Positions 43,947 to 53,453 of a stretch of 64,000 bases of DNA are shown here, one piece after another. Position numbers and translations under genes: made by a program. A model generated the notes under the pieces. It did no database searches. It saw only the letters and a list, made by a program, of their open reading frames with translations, and was not told the origin of the DNA. The DNA comes from an uncultured Veillonella sp. (GTDB lineage: Bacteria; Bacillota; Negativicutes; Veillonellales; Veillonellaceae): NCBI RefSeq assembly GCF_934230905.1, contig NZ_CAKQFJ010000003.1, forward strand, positions 1-64,000. The letters run 5' to 3'. Within the stretch, counting starts at the first letter, position 1, and each line of letters opens with the position of its first letter.

Positions 43947-44659
43947 ACACCCTCACTTTCACGATGTTGTAAATCGTTATAATCCTCTGGCGTATCTATA
44001 TCAAATCCCCATTCAGGAATAATACTTACATATTCTACAAAATTATGCCCCGCACCGCGAATAATCGTTCGACCGCCTTGATCCCCCTCGATTTGTTGCA
44101 AAGCCTCAAACCAATGGGTCCCAAACAAAACGGGGTTCCCGAGATGCTGCGTAGGTCCATATTTAGGTACTACGATTGACCTATTAGTTTCATCCCTATG
44201 TTGTTGAAAGCTAGCGATAAGTTTTTCAATAACCATAGAATCTAGTAACGGTTGATCAGATACAGAGCATATAATACCATCTAAAGGGTACGTGCCAAAT
44301 GTATTCATCAAGTATTGCACGCCTAATGCGATAGATGTACCTTGACCTAAAGCAGAAGAACTATTATGAGCAATGGAAAATCCATAACTGCTAGCAATAC
44401 GGTCAATATCGTGGTCCCCACCTGTAACGGCAACCATAGGATAGTTTTCTAAATCCCATGAAGAATTACTTTGTTCCCATCCAACTTGTAATGCATGACA
44501 TACAGCATCAAGGATGGTCTTTCCTCTCCAGGGGAGTAGTTGTTTATTTTCCCCCATTCTTCGCGACTGCCCTGCTGCTAACAGAACAATACCAATACGA
44601 GGACTTTCTCGTGAAAGGGCGCCCCCTAAGGAGGCGCTTTCACATGTCTTATATTCCAT
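43943..44659 (-). CDS. mocA: Molybdenum cofactor cytidylyltransferase-like MocA
   Basis: This 238-residue nucleotidyltransferase of the MobA/MocA class has the signature IGIVLLAAGQSRRMGENKQL followed by LPWRGKTIL, and SVSDQPLLDS as the metal-binding acidic segment. MocA adds CMP to molybdopterin to give the MCD cofactor used by xanthine dehydrogenase-type enzymes, which fits the hydroxylase genes upstream. AGGT precedes the ATG at 44659; the ATG at 44677 has no ribosome site. It overlaps the YqeC stop slightly. Confidence 0.88.
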   Translation of the reverse strand: MEYKTCESASLGGALSRESPRIGIVLLAAGQSRRMGENKQLLPWRGKTILDAVCHALQVGWEQSNSSWDLENYPMVAVTGGDHDIDRIASSYGFSIAHNSSSALGQGTSIALGVQYLMNTFGTYPLDGIICSVSDQPLLDSMVIEKLIASFQQHRDETNRSIVVPKYGPTQHLGNPVLFGTHWFEALQQIEGDQGGRTIIRGAGHNFVEYVSIIPEWGFDIDTPEDYNDLQHRESEGV

Positions 44660-44667
44660 TTCGGTAC

Positions 44668-45426
44668 CTAACGACATTGAATAATACGTCGAATTTCACA
44701 GCTAGCTTTATAGCCATCAGCCAATACAATAGCAGTAATATCACTATCCACAACATGACTGATAAAATCATCAATCATGCGATGTTGTACTGTATCATAG
44801 CCAGTACAAAACAAAATTTTCTTACCTTTGCTATACTGAAAAAGCCCTTGTTTATGAAGAACAATTTGAGCAAGCATATGGGGCGTTACAACGGCACCTT
44901 CTTCTCGACACACAATGGATTGCACTAATTCTAAATTATGCACATGATCTTCATCAAGTGATGCACCCAACATTTGAAGATTGACTACCCCTATAGTTGT
45001 CTTTGTGTGATTAGGGATAACAGGTTCTGTATGTTTAGGCGCCTTAAGCCATTTTTCCTTAGCACCATCTGCTTCTACGACAATTTGCCAATTAGGATGT
45101 AATGCACTAAGGCCATCGATACTTTCACAATCTACAGCATCAACCTTAGTTCTCGTAATACCACTAAACCAAGCCCCACAATACCCCTGTTGAATACGTT
45201 TTGTACAATACTCATCAACATGGTTAATGTCCTTTGTATAAACGGGCTCATATTGAGCCACTTGTGATTCATACAAATGTGTCGTAGTCGTTACTACAAC
45301 AGGTTGTCCTTGCAATCTACCATACTCGACAAGCTTAGATAAAACCGTTGTTTTTCCGCCAGCACCAACCAATGCAACAATGCCGGGTTGAATAAGACGA
45401 TTCCAATACTGCGTTTGTGATATCAT
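44668..45426 (-). CDS. yqeC: YqeC-family selenium-dependent hydroxylase accessory protein
   Basis: This 252-residue protein carries a P-loop-like N-terminus IVALVGAGGKTTVLSKLVEYG, followed by VVVTTTTHLYES and IVVEADGAKEKWLKAPKHTEPVIP, the clear signature of the YqeC family. The family is known from co-occurrence with YqeB and selenium-dependent molybdenum hydroxylases; biochemical function is open. GGGGGC precedes the ATG. It is the first maturation gene after the hydroxylase subunits, 33 bases downstream. Confidence 0.9.
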   Translation of the reverse strand: MISQTQYWNRLIQPGIVALVGAGGKTTVLSKLVEYGRLQGQPVVVTTTTHLYESQVAQYEPVYTKDINHVDEYCTKRIQQGYCGAWFSGITRTKVDAVDCESIDGLSALHPNWQIVVEADGAKEKWLKAPKHTEPVIPNHTKTTIGVVNLQMLGASLDEDHVHNLELVQSIVCREEGAVVTPHMLAQIVLHKQGLFQYSKGKKILFCTGYDTVQHRMIDDFISHVVDSDITAIVLADGYKASCEIRRIIQCR

Positions 45427-45459
45427 AGCACGAGGCCCCCTTTAGGAATGAAGGAATAG

Positions 45460-47751
45460 TTATACTTTATATTTTTCGTCCATTCCCATAAATACCTTTT
45501 CTGGTGTCATAGGTAATGTACGAACATCCGCACCAACTGCATTTTTTACAGCATGTTGTATGGCAGGACAAGCTGTATTAATAACAATTTCACCAATGGA
45601 TTTAACACCATATGCGCCACTTTCCTCATATGATTCAACAAAGGCTGTATGCACTTCACCAATATCCTGACGTGTAGGAATCTTATAGGTCATAAAATTA
45701 TTAGTCTCTAACCGCCCATTACTAGAGTATCTAACATCTTCATACAAAGCCATACCAATAGCTTGCACCGCACCACCTTCAACTTGTACACGCGCTAATT
45801 TAGGGTTCACAACGGTACCACAGTCTACACAATTATACATATGTAGAGGTATAATGTGTCCCGTTTGTTTATCAACCTTGACTTCAGCAATAGATGCCAT
45901 AAATGGTGGTGGAGACGTATGGCTACCCCAAGTTGCAAAACCCGTTAATTGTTCCGGTGTAGTTCCAACTAATAGCATAGGCGCTAATTCTTGAACAGAT
46001 AACTGCTTAGCACCGTCCTTAGTTGTTCCAACCAATCCATCAAAATCGATTTCTTCTGGTTTAACATCCATAAATTGTGCTAATTTATTAATTATCTTTT
46101 CTCTCAACTCTTCAGCAGCCATCTTCGCAGCCGTCCCCGTTACATAAGTGGTACTCGATGCATAAGAGCCTGGATCGAATGGTACGATATCCGTATCAGA
46201 TTCGATAACCGTCATAGATTCCATCGGGCATCCAAGGACTTCACAAGCCATTTGTGTAAGAATGGTATTTGCCCCCATGCCCATATCGGAAGATCCCGTA
46301 TACAATGTATAGTTACCATCATCACCGAGACGAATTTCTACTGATGCCACATCGATATTAGCGACACCGGACCCCTGTAAAGCAAGTGCCATACCAAGTC
46401 CACCGCGATAACGTTCATCAATGTCCCAACTATGTGGTCGTTCATCCCAACGAGCCATTTCCTTAACTTTATTAACTGTCTCTTGGAATAGGCCAGAATC
46501 CATAATTTCATCAGGATCATAGACTAAGCTACGTTCACCAGCAGCAATCAAATTCTTTTGACGGAGCTCTGCTGGGTCAACACCCATTTCATCTGCTAAT
46601 CGGTTAACTGCACACTCCAATGGCCATAAAGATTCTGTAGCCCCATAACCACGGAAGGCACCACCAGGTGTATGGTTCATATAAACCCCTTCTGTACCAT
46701 AGTGCACAGCTTTTGCCTTATTATACAATGGTACAGATTTATGTTCCCCAGCTGTAGTTGTCGTAAAGCAGTGGGTTGCATGAGCCCCAGCATCAGTAAT
46801 AGAATCCATATCAATAACTTGGATAATGCCATCCTTTGTAGCACCTACGCGAATATACCATTCACGAGCATGACGTGTGGTAGAACAAGTTTGTGCTTCC
46901 GTTCTATCATATAGTAAATAACATGGTTTTTGTAATTTCCATGTTACAAAAGCAGTCATCAATTCTGTACAAGCCGTTTGTTTGGAACCAAAACCACCAC
47001 CAATACGAGGTTTAATAACACGAATCTTAGAGGCAGGAATACCTAGTGCCCGTGCGATATGACGACGTACATGGAACACGATTTGCGTGGAACTTACAAT
47101 GACAATACGTCCTAAATGATCGATATAACCAAAGCTTTGAAATGGTTCCATTGCGGATTGACGTGTTGCTTGGTCAAAATAAGTGCCTTCTACAACATAG
47201 TCGCATTTCGCAAGTTCTGCTTCAATATCGCCAACACGTTTATGATACGATACACAAATATTACGTTTATAATCTTGTCCCACTGGAATATGATTAAGGA
47301 TATCCTCCTCAGGATGAACCACTGTTTCATGGTCTATAGCCGTATGCAAATCAAGCACAGGTTTTTGAACATCATATTCCACCTTAATGAGAGGCATTGC
47401 CTTTAATGCTGTAGCTTCATCTTTAGCTACAACAAGGGCCACTTCATCGCCTACGTAGCGAACTACAGGATCGAGAATCAATGCATCATAAGCAGACGGC
47501 TCCGGATACGTCTGACCAGCTAGGGTAACCCGTGTATTAGGTACATCTTCATAGGTAAAAATAGCCTCTACCCCAGGGATTAATTTAGCTTTAGATGTAT
47601 CGATAGATTTAATTCTCGCCTGCGCATGAGGACTGCGCAACACCTTAATAATGAGGGCATCTTTTGGTACAAAATCCCCTGTATAGGAAGGCTTACCACT
47701 CAGTATCCCCTTGGCATCGACTTTATCATAAGACTTACCAATGTGCTTCAT
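45460..47751 (-). CDS. Molybdenum hydroxylase large subunit (xanthine dehydrogenase family)
   Basis: This 763-residue Mo-binding subunit hydroxylates a purine or other N-heterocycle. Motifs: the N-terminal a/b-hammerhead (DALIIKVLRSPHAQARI), GGGFGSK (251-257), GGAFRGYGATES (about 360) and the C-terminal SYEESGAYGVKSIGE, whose last Glu is the active-site base. Purine-binding residues cannot be fixed by eye, so xanthine dehydrogenase, purine hydroxylase or nicotinate-type activity all remain possible. Its ATG shares one base with the 2Fe-2S subunit stop. The downstream YqeC-MocA-YqeB-XdhC genes point to a selenium-dependent form. Confidence 0.9.
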   Translation of the reverse strand: MKHIGKSYDKVDAKGILSGKPSYTGDFVPKDALIIKVLRSPHAQARIKSIDTSKAKLIPGVEAIFTYEDVPNTRVTLAGQTYPEPSAYDALILDPVVRYVGDEVALVVAKDEATALKAMPLIKVEYDVQKPVLDLHTAIDHETVVHPEEDILNHIPVGQDYKRNICVSYHKRVGDIEAELAKCDYVVEGTYFDQATRQSAMEPFQSFGYIDHLGRIVIVSSTQIVFHVRRHIARALGIPASKIRVIKPRIGGGFGSKQTACTELMTAFVTWKLQKPCYLLYDRTEAQTCSTTRHAREWYIRVGATKDGIIQVIDMDSITDAGAHATHCFTTTTAGEHKSVPLYNKAKAVHYGTEGVYMNHTPGGAFRGYGATESLWPLECAVNRLADEMGVDPAELRQKNLIAAGERSLVYDPDEIMDSGLFQETVNKVKEMARWDERPHSWDIDERYRGGLGMALALQGSGVANIDVASVEIRLGDDGNYTLYTGSSDMGMGANTILTQMACEVLGCPMESMTVIESDTDIVPFDPGSYASSTTYVTGTAAKMAAEELREKIINKLAQFMDVKPEEIDFDGLVGTTKDGAKQLSVQELAPMLLVGTTPEQLTGFATWGSHTSPPPFMASIAEVKVDKQTGHIIPLHMYNCVDCGTVVNPKLARVQVEGGAVQAIGMALYEDVRYSSNGRLETNNFMTYKIPTRQDIGEVHTAFVESYEESGAYGVKSIGEIVINTACPAIQHAVKNAVGADVRTLPMTPEKVFMGMDEKYKV

Positions 47752-48203
47752 TATAAACCTCCTTGTAGATACTTACGAACGCCTCGAAGTTGTGATTCAT
47801 AGCCAGTACAGCGACAGAGATTTCCAATCAAGTATTCTCGAATTTCATCATCACTGGCATTAGGATTTCTACGCTTCAATGCGATGGCACTCATCATCAT
47901 ACCAGTAGTACAAAAACCACATTGGTCCGCCCCTTCAGATGCAAGGCAGTCAGCTAGTAAAGATGCATCTTCTTCCAGTCCTTCAAGAGTTATAATTGTA
48001 TGACCTGGTGCACGGAATGTAGGGTACGCACAAGATAGTGTGATTTCATCATCTATCCAAACAGTACATAAACCACAGTTCGTCGTATCACACCCACAAC
48101 GCACACTATAATAGCCTAAGTTGCGCAACGTAGTTAATAGCATTTCATCTGTTGGCACATTAACGGTTACGTTTTTATTATTAATATTCAATACTAATTC
48201 CAT
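47751..48203 (-). CDS. Molybdenum hydroxylase 2Fe-2S subunit
   Basis: This 150-residue electron-transfer subunit has a plant-type 2Fe-2S site (C38, C43, C46, C58; CDTTNCGLCTVW) and an all-helical second 2Fe-2S site (C95, C98, C130, C132; QCGFCTTGM and NLCRCTGY). This is the standard small subunit of xanthine dehydrogenase and CO dehydrogenase-type enzymes. It overlaps both neighbours by one base and passes electrons from the Mo subunit to the FAD subunit. Confidence 0.95.
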   Translation of the reverse strand: MELVLNINNKNVTVNVPTDEMLLTTLRNLGYYSVRCGCDTTNCGLCTVWIDDEITLSCAYPTFRAPGHTIITLEGLEEDASLLADCLASEGADQCGFCTTGMMMSAIALKRRNPNASDDEIREYLIGNLCRCTGYESQLRGVRKYLQGGL

Positions 48204-48985
48204 TATTGTGCCACCTCCTTAACTAAACGTCGAACCATGGCTTTAGCCATTTCTACACGGTATTCTTTTGAAGCATGTGAATTTTTTTGGAATACTAGCT
48301 CCTCTGATGCCACCTGTGCTGCGTCATCCAATGCAGCTACGCCTTTTTCTGAAAGCAAAGCACTCGCTTTTTCAGCCAATTGTGGAGCACCTGGACGCGT
48401 ACCGATATAAACCTCATAACCTATATCATCATGGCGAATAGAACCTGTTAAATATGGGAAGTCACCACGAGAAATACGCAACGCTTCAACGGCAACAGAT
48501 GCTTCCTGTTTTGGAATGCGAATTTCCACCAAAATGTCGCGTTCTCGATAATTCATATATTCCTTCATAGACATACGTCCACCTTTATGGGTTACAATAT
48601 CTGCATGAACAGCCAACAAAGCGGGAATAATATCGGAGAAACCAAACTTACTAGCCACAGATCCACCCATAGTAGCCATATTTCTAAATTGGACACCTAA
48701 AATTTCTTTGATGCCGCGCACTACGGCACCACCACAAAATTGTTGTAATGGTTCAAACCGTTCTACATCGCCTTGAGTCGCCATGGCACCAATAACAAAC
48801 TCATGATCTTCTTCACGAACATATCGTAAATCTAGTCCTGCCATGTCGATCACTGCAGGCCATGTACGACGACCTAACCGCAGCCAACACCCACCAGCAA
48901 GCATAGGTGCCATCTTATTTTTTACGGCCATTTCATAGGCCTCTTCCACCGTCTTCGGTTGTAATACTTTCAAAAAGGCTAACAT
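48203..48985 (-). CDS. Molybdenum hydroxylase FAD-binding subunit
   Basis: This 260-residue FAD subunit has the PCMH-type FAD fold: MLAGGCWLRLGRR replaces the usual LAGGTDL loop, and GVQFRNMATMGGSVASKFGF is the second FAD signature; the CO dehydrogenase flavoprotein C-terminal domain follows. It is the first gene of the hydroxylase operon. GAGG precedes the ATG at 48985. The FAD subunit transfers electrons to NAD+ or another acceptor, which cannot be told from sequence. Confidence 0.92.
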   Translation of the reverse strand: MLAFLKVLQPKTVEEAYEMAVKNKMAPMLAGGCWLRLGRRTWPAVIDMAGLDLRYVREEDHEFVIGAMATQGDVERFEPLQQFCGGAVVRGIKEILGVQFRNMATMGGSVASKFGFSDIIPALLAVHADIVTHKGGRMSMKEYMNYRERDILVEIRIPKQEASVAVEALRISRGDFPYLTGSIRHDDIGYEVYIGTRPGAPQLAEKASALLSEKGVAALDDAAQVASEELVFQKNSHASKEYRVEMAKAMVRRLVKEVAQ

Positions 48986-49112
48986 AATCTATCCTCATAA
49001 TGGTATACTAAAAATAATAATCAGCTTAATACATTTACCGTTAGTAATTTTGATATAAAACCTTTTATTTTAATTATATATATAATTGTAACAACTATTA
49101 GACTGTAAATCT

Positions 49113-49991
49113 ATGACAAACAATATAAAATTACAAGAAGTTTGCAAACAATTACATATACCAGTAGTTGGTACCACATCATGGCCACTTCCCCCTGAAG
49201 CACGTGAAATCTTACGCGAGGCTAACCCATGTCCATTTACAGCAGCCGACTTAGAAACACGCTTAACGGGTACACCTGACTTTATGCCACGCAGCGCCAT
49301 TGTCTGCCTATTTCCCTACCATGTACCATATGATGGTCCAAAAAATCTGTCTCGTTACACATGGGCTAACGATTATCATCTTGTCGTAACAAATTATTTG
49401 CAGAATCTCATAGATGAGTTAATGAATATAAATTCTAATGCATTATTTTCCATTCACTGCGATACAAGCCCATTAGCTGATCGATATATGGCCTATTTAG
49501 CAGGGCTTGGCTTCTATGGAAAAAACAAATGCTTTATCAATCCAATTTGGGGTTCCTATATTGTCATCGGCACTGTACTTACCACACTAGAATTTGAACC
49601 TAATTCTCCTCTGACAAATACTTGTATGGGCTGCAACCGATGCATTTCATCATGTCTTGGCCAATGTTTAAATACTGATGAATTCAAGTACTCCACTTGT
49701 AAAAGTTATTTAACGCAAAAAAAAGGTGATCTCACCGACGAAGAACAATCTATCATCAAGAAATCACCTTTACTATTCGGTTGCGATGTGTGCCAAGAGG
49801 TGTGTCCTCACAACAAAGATATACCTATAACCCCTATTGCAGAATTTCAATCCATTGAACCCTATGTAGACATCAACGAACTAGAATCACTAACAAACAA
49901 GGAATTTAAAGCAAAATACGGACATCGTGCCTTCTCATGGCGAGGAAAAAAGATAATATTACGAAACCATGAATATATCACTAAATCTTGA
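49113..49991 (+). CDS. QueG-like double 4Fe-4S protein (short epoxyqueuosine reductase)
   Basis: This 292-residue protein matches QueG over its cobalamin-binding and ferredoxin parts: CDTSPLADRYMAYLAGLGFY-GKN in the middle (the active-site Asp region), then CMGCNRCISSC and GCDVCQEVCPHN as the two 4Fe-4S cysteine sets. QueG reduces epoxyqueuosine to queuosine in tRNA. Full QueG is about 380 residues with a C-terminal HEAT-like tail that binds tRNA; that tail is absent. The start at 49113 has no clear ribosome site. It is divergent from the hydroxylase operon. Another B12/Fe-S reduction is an alternative. Confidence 0.75.
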   Translation: MTNNIKLQEVCKQLHIPVVGTTSWPLPPEAREILREANPCPFTAADLETRLTGTPDFMPRSAIVCLFPYHVPYDGPKNLSRYTWANDYHLVVTNYLQNLIDELMNINSNALFSIHCDTSPLADRYMAYLAGLGFYGKNKCFINPIWGSYIVIGTVLTTLEFEPNSPLTNTCMGCNRCISSCLGQCLNTDEFKYSTCKSYLTQKKGDLTDEEQSIIKKSPLLFGCDVCQEVCPHNKDIPITPIAEFQSIEPYVDINELESLTNKEFKAKYGHRAFSWRGKKIILRNHEYITKS

Positions 49992-50023
49992 TATCACTTC
50001 ATAAGTACTAGTTCTAATACACC

Positions 50024-50611
50024 TTATATTTTGTAATAATTAAGTTTATCTAAGGACTGGCTCAAGGCTGGCACATATTCTTCAATAAACATATCTACTT
50101 CTGGCATATTAAGTGCTTTCAACTTCGCTAAGATTGTATCGTGAGCCTCTCTGAATTCATCATTTCCAGCATGTAATTCATTGACGCATTTCATATATGC
50201 AGACAAAGTATCTGCAGCTTTAACAATCGGCCATTCAGGCAATGTTTCGGCCTCTACAATATAAGGTTTGTATACAGCTTGTAATCGTTCTGGTAGTGTA
50301 GTTAACATTTTTTCCTGTGCTAAGGATTCCACTTCACCATACAAGGAGCGAAGTTTAGGATCAAAATATTTAATCGGTGTTGGCATATCTCCCGTAAAAA
50401 TTTCACTCACTTCATGATACATGGCAATCACTGCCACTTTATTAATATCGAGGCTTCCGCCAAAATATTCATTTTTAAGGGCCGCCAAATTATGCGCTAC
50501 CAGAGCTACTTCAAGACTGTGTTCTTGAATATTTTCAGTTTCCGTATTACGCATCAAGCTCCAACGATTAATAAAGCGCATCCGTTTTAAAAAAGCAAAA
50601 AATGAACTCAT
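50024..50611 (-). CDS. yfbR: 5'-deoxynucleotidase YfbR (HD-domain)
   Basis: YfbR dephosphorylates deoxynucleoside 5'-monophosphates. The 195-residue protein aligns along its length with the E. coli enzyme by memory: RWSLMRNTETENIQEHSLEV at the N-terminus with His31 as metal ligand, then AMYHEVSEIFTGDMPTPIKY and KAADTLSAYMKCVNE. The usual HD pair (H-D-A-S-E) is H66-E67-V-S-E here, a conservative change at a metal ligand. The start has GGGGGA upstream. It lies downstream of dacF. Confidence 0.85.
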   Translation of the reverse strand: MSSFFAFLKRMRFINRWSLMRNTETENIQEHSLEVALVAHNLAALKNEYFGGSLDINKVAVIAMYHEVSEIFTGDMPTPIKYFDPKLRSLYGEVESLAQEKMLTTLPERLQAVYKPYIVEAETLPEWPIVKAADTLSAYMKCVNELHAGNDEFREAHDTILAKLKALNMPEVDMFIEEYVPALSQSLDKLNYYKI

Positions 50612-50630
50612 ACATATCCCCCTTACAACG

Positions 50631-50660
50631 AAGGTCCCACCAGAAGGTAGGACCTTTTTT
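50631..50660 (+). terminator. Hairpin with T tract between dacF and yfbR
   Basis: AAGGTCC and GGACCTT flank ACC-AGAA-GGT; on the plus strand the stem is followed by TTTTT, while on the minus strand, the direction of both neighbours, no T tract follows. Its role is unclear; it may block antisense read-through or act as a leader structure of yfbR. Confidence 0.4.
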
Positions 50661-50687
50661 AGTATATATCACTTAATAACTGTCTTA

Positions 50688-51542
50688 TTAAATGACACCT
50701 CGTAATTTAAACCCATAATCTAAGAATTGAACAGCCTCATTCCAACGATTATCATCATTGAGCATTACCACAATCATAGTATGACCATTACGTGTAGCGG
50801 ATGCAATTAAACACTCTCCTGCTGCATTCGTAAAACCAGTCTTTAACCCGTTAGCACCAGGATATTTATTCCGAATAAAATGATTAGTGGTCCGAATTGT
50901 TTCTGGTGTACGGTTTTGATACGGCACCTTATAGTAGTCATTCGCCACTTTATCACGGAACATTTGATATTTCATACCATATGCAGCAATCAAAGCTAAA
51001 TCACGCGCCGTAGAATGATGTCCCATTTGCGTCAATCCATGAGGATTAAGGAACACACTATTTTTAGCACCAGCCTTAGCAGCTATACGATTCATATCCT
51101 TAGCAAAATTCTCGACAGAACCACTTACATTTTCTGCTACAACAACAGCAGCGTCATTTCCACTGGCCACCATCATACCCTCTAGAACACCTTCCAAGGT
51201 AATTTGGTCCCCTACGTGTACGCCAAGATTCGATTCCTCCATGCTCGTCGCATAGGGGCTAATCGTTGCCAATTCATCTAATTGTGTGCCTTTTAACTCA
51301 AGAGCAGTCAATAAAGTTACCATTTTTGTGGTACTCGCTGGATGCATCCATTTATCTGGATTTTTAGCAAATAGAATTTCCTTAGTATCTGCATCAATAA
51401 GTACTACCGCTTCACCAACAGTTGATGGCGGCGTAGGGGCATCAGCACGAGCGACTGTGCCAATACACATGATGCCTATGAAAGCTAGCACCAATACAAA
51501 ATATTGCCATATCGAACGCTTATTCATGATTAAATCTGTCAT
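50688..51542 (-). CDS. D-alanyl-D-alanine carboxypeptidase (DacF/PBP5-like, short form)
   Basis: This 284-residue serine carboxypeptidase trims the terminal D-Ala from peptidoglycan stems. A signal peptide (helix about 12-30, ending ARADAP) directs it across the membrane. The SxxK motif is S70-T-T-K73, SGN is at 127-129 and KTG at 234-236. The usual C-terminal PBP5 beta domain and amphipathic anchor (about 90 residues) are missing, so the enzyme should be soluble in the periplasm or held by its signal. The start at 51542 has AAGAAG upstream. Confidence 0.9.
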   Translation of the reverse strand: MTDLIMNKRSIWQYFVLVLAFIGIMCIGTVARADAPTPPSTVGEAVVLIDADTKEILFAKNPDKWMHPASTTKMVTLLTALELKGTQLDELATISPYATSMEESNLGVHVGDQITLEGVLEGMMVASGNDAAVVVAENVSGSVENFAKDMNRIAAKAGAKNSVFLNPHGLTQMGHHSTARDLALIAAYGMKYQMFRDKVANDYYKVPYQNRTPETIRTTNHFIRNKYPGANGLKTGFTNAAGECLIASATRNGHTMIVVMLNDDNRWNEAVQFLDYGFKLRGVI

Positions 51543-51588
51543 ATACTTCTTCTTTCTAGTTCTAACTTCTAATTATTGTTTACATAAA

Positions 51589-52500
51589 CTATAGTTCAAC
51601 ATTCGTTGCAGTCGCTTTTTTCTTTGTCTCTTTACGTTCACCTGTAGAAGTATCTACATTTTGTACATATACTACACGTTGCGGATAAGGAATATCGATG
51701 CCATGTTTATCAAAAGCATCTTTCACATCAGACATTATACTATATTGAACATCAATAAACTGATGTGTTTTAACTTCTGCAAACGCAGAAATACGCACAG
51801 AGTTCTCACCAAATTCAGATATACCAATCTCCATATATTTAGCATTCAAAATCCGTTTATCCCTAGCAAAAACATCCTTTAATACTTTAATAGCCTCATG
51901 ATGATTGTTGTTATATCCAATATCAAATACGAACGGAATCATGCGTTCCTTCATATACGAATAATTAGTAACAGATTGAGATGTAAGGATAGAGTTTGGT
52001 ATATACACTCTTTTTTTATCTTTTGTAGTGATAATAGTATACATAAATTGTATAGATGTAACACTACCTACTATATCCCCTACCTGAATAACGTGACCAG
52101 CACGAAAAGGCTTAAAAATTAAAATGAGCAAACCTGATGCTAAATTAGACATATTATTTTGTAATGCCAATCCAATACCTAAACCAAAAGCACCAAAAGC
52201 TGCCACAAAAGATGTTGTAGGAACACCTATTTGATTAAAACAAATCAACAGCAATCCCACGAGTAATACATAATTTATAATTTGAGTCATAAAACTCATC
52301 GCTGCCGAATCATAATGTGCACGAGACATAACACGGACCGCAAAAGCTTTAATCCAATGAATAATATAGCGGCCTATCACAAATATGATGAGTGCTAGTA
52401 AAATATTACTAGCTTGGCTCAAGAACCACTCTCGCAGCGTTAATAAGACATTAGCATCCTTAAATAACAGCTGTGAAGCAGCAGCTAAAAATTCGTACAT
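51589..52500 (-). CDS. Small-conductance mechanosensitive channel (MscS family)
   Basis: This 303-residue MscS-type channel releases solutes on osmotic down-shock. Three membrane helices precede the pore helix FGAFGLGIGLALQNNMSNLASG, followed by the beta domain RAGHVIQVGDIVGSVTSIQF and the alpha/beta cage domain with VYIPNSILTSQSVTNYS. The length is close to E. coli MscS (286). The C-terminus ends in a Lys/Thr-rich tail. It is monocistronic, 46 bases upstream of dacF. Confidence 0.93.
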   Translation of the reverse strand: MYEFLAAASQLLFKDANVLLTLREWFLSQASNILLALIIFVIGRYIIHWIKAFAVRVMSRAHYDSAAMSFMTQIINYVLLVGLLLICFNQIGVPTTSFVAAFGAFGLGIGLALQNNMSNLASGLLILIFKPFRAGHVIQVGDIVGSVTSIQFMYTIITTKDKKRVYIPNSILTSQSVTNYSYMKERMIPFVFDIGYNNNHHEAIKVLKDVFARDKRILNAKYMEIGISEFGENSVRISAFAEVKTHQFIDVQYSIMSDVKDAFDKHGIDIPYPQRVVYVQNVDTSTGERKETKKKATATNVEL

Positions 52501-52671
52501 CTAGACCTCCACACATCTTACAGTAATCTACTCAAATCTATGATAAACATATGATATAATTTCACATATAACATTACATACGATAAAAATAAGCTATTAA
52601 AACAAGAAATTGTTATCTTTTATTATAGCTTTATATTCTATATCTAACAATGATAAACTAGGGAGTCCTAT

Positions 52672-53448
52672 ATGTCTAACAATCCATATATAGCACCTGA
52701 TACATTAATAACAGGCGGTCATATTACCAAAGAATCTACTTCTATAACTATTCTATTTGACGATATTCACTACTCTTTGAGTAGTGGACAATTAAACGGC
52801 GGATTTCACCACACCCTTGGTGTGCGCAATCAACAATTAACCTATCATATAGAAACAGAAAAAGATTTACCAGGCGGTTCTGTAGCAAATTATTTAGCCC
52901 AAGAGTTTGAATATATCGATGTGCCTGTTCATTTTAGTACAGCACTATTAACATCTGCTACTATCTCACTTCACGCCTATACAATAATCCAAGAGAACGA
53001 TACAATTGTTGAAACAATCATCACTGGTGGTTATAATAAAACAGCTCATCGTGCAGGTACAGGCTATTGTTACGAAGAAAAAAATGGTGATTTTCATACT
53101 CCTGGCACGATTAATATTCTTGTATTTACCAATAAAGCTCTCACGGACAGTGCTATGGTAAAAGCTATCATGACAATTACAGAAGCCAAAACGGCAGCAC
53201 TACAAGATTGGAGAGTAGAGAGCACAAATGAAGTACCAAAATATAATACTAATATAGACCGCAGTTTAGCCAAAGAAAAACATACTTCTGCTACGGGTAC
53301 CGCTACAGATGGAATCATACTAACAATTGATACAAACGGTGATGTACTAACTGATGCAGGATCTTATTCTTTATTTGGTGACACGTTAGCCAAATCTGTA
53401 TATATTGGAGTACAACGTGCATTAGCAAATGCGGTAGAATTTGAATAA
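52672..53448 (+). CDS. cbiZ: Adenosylcobinamide amidohydrolase CbiZ-like
   Basis: CbiZ removes the aminopropanol side chain from adenosylcobinamide or pseudo-B12 so that salvaged corrinoids can be rebuilt. The 258-residue protein shows the family features as I know them: LPGGSVANYLAQ, STALLTSATISLHA, GTINILVFTNKALTDSAMVKAI and the GTATDGIILTI motif near the C-terminus. AGGGAG precedes the ATG. It has no cobalamin genes beside it in this window. The assignment is by motif recognition, with moderate certainty. Confidence 0.75.
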   Translation: MSNNPYIAPDTLITGGHITKESTSITILFDDIHYSLSSGQLNGGFHHTLGVRNQQLTYHIETEKDLPGGSVANYLAQEFEYIDVPVHFSTALLTSATISLHAYTIIQENDTIVETIITGGYNKTAHRAGTGYCYEEKNGDFHTPGTINILVFTNKALTDSAMVKAIMTITEAKTAALQDWRVESTNEVPKYNTNIDRSLAKEKHTSATGTATDGIILTIDTNGDVLTDAGSYSLFGDTLAKSVYIGVQRALANAVEFE

Positions 53449-53453
53449 TTGAC

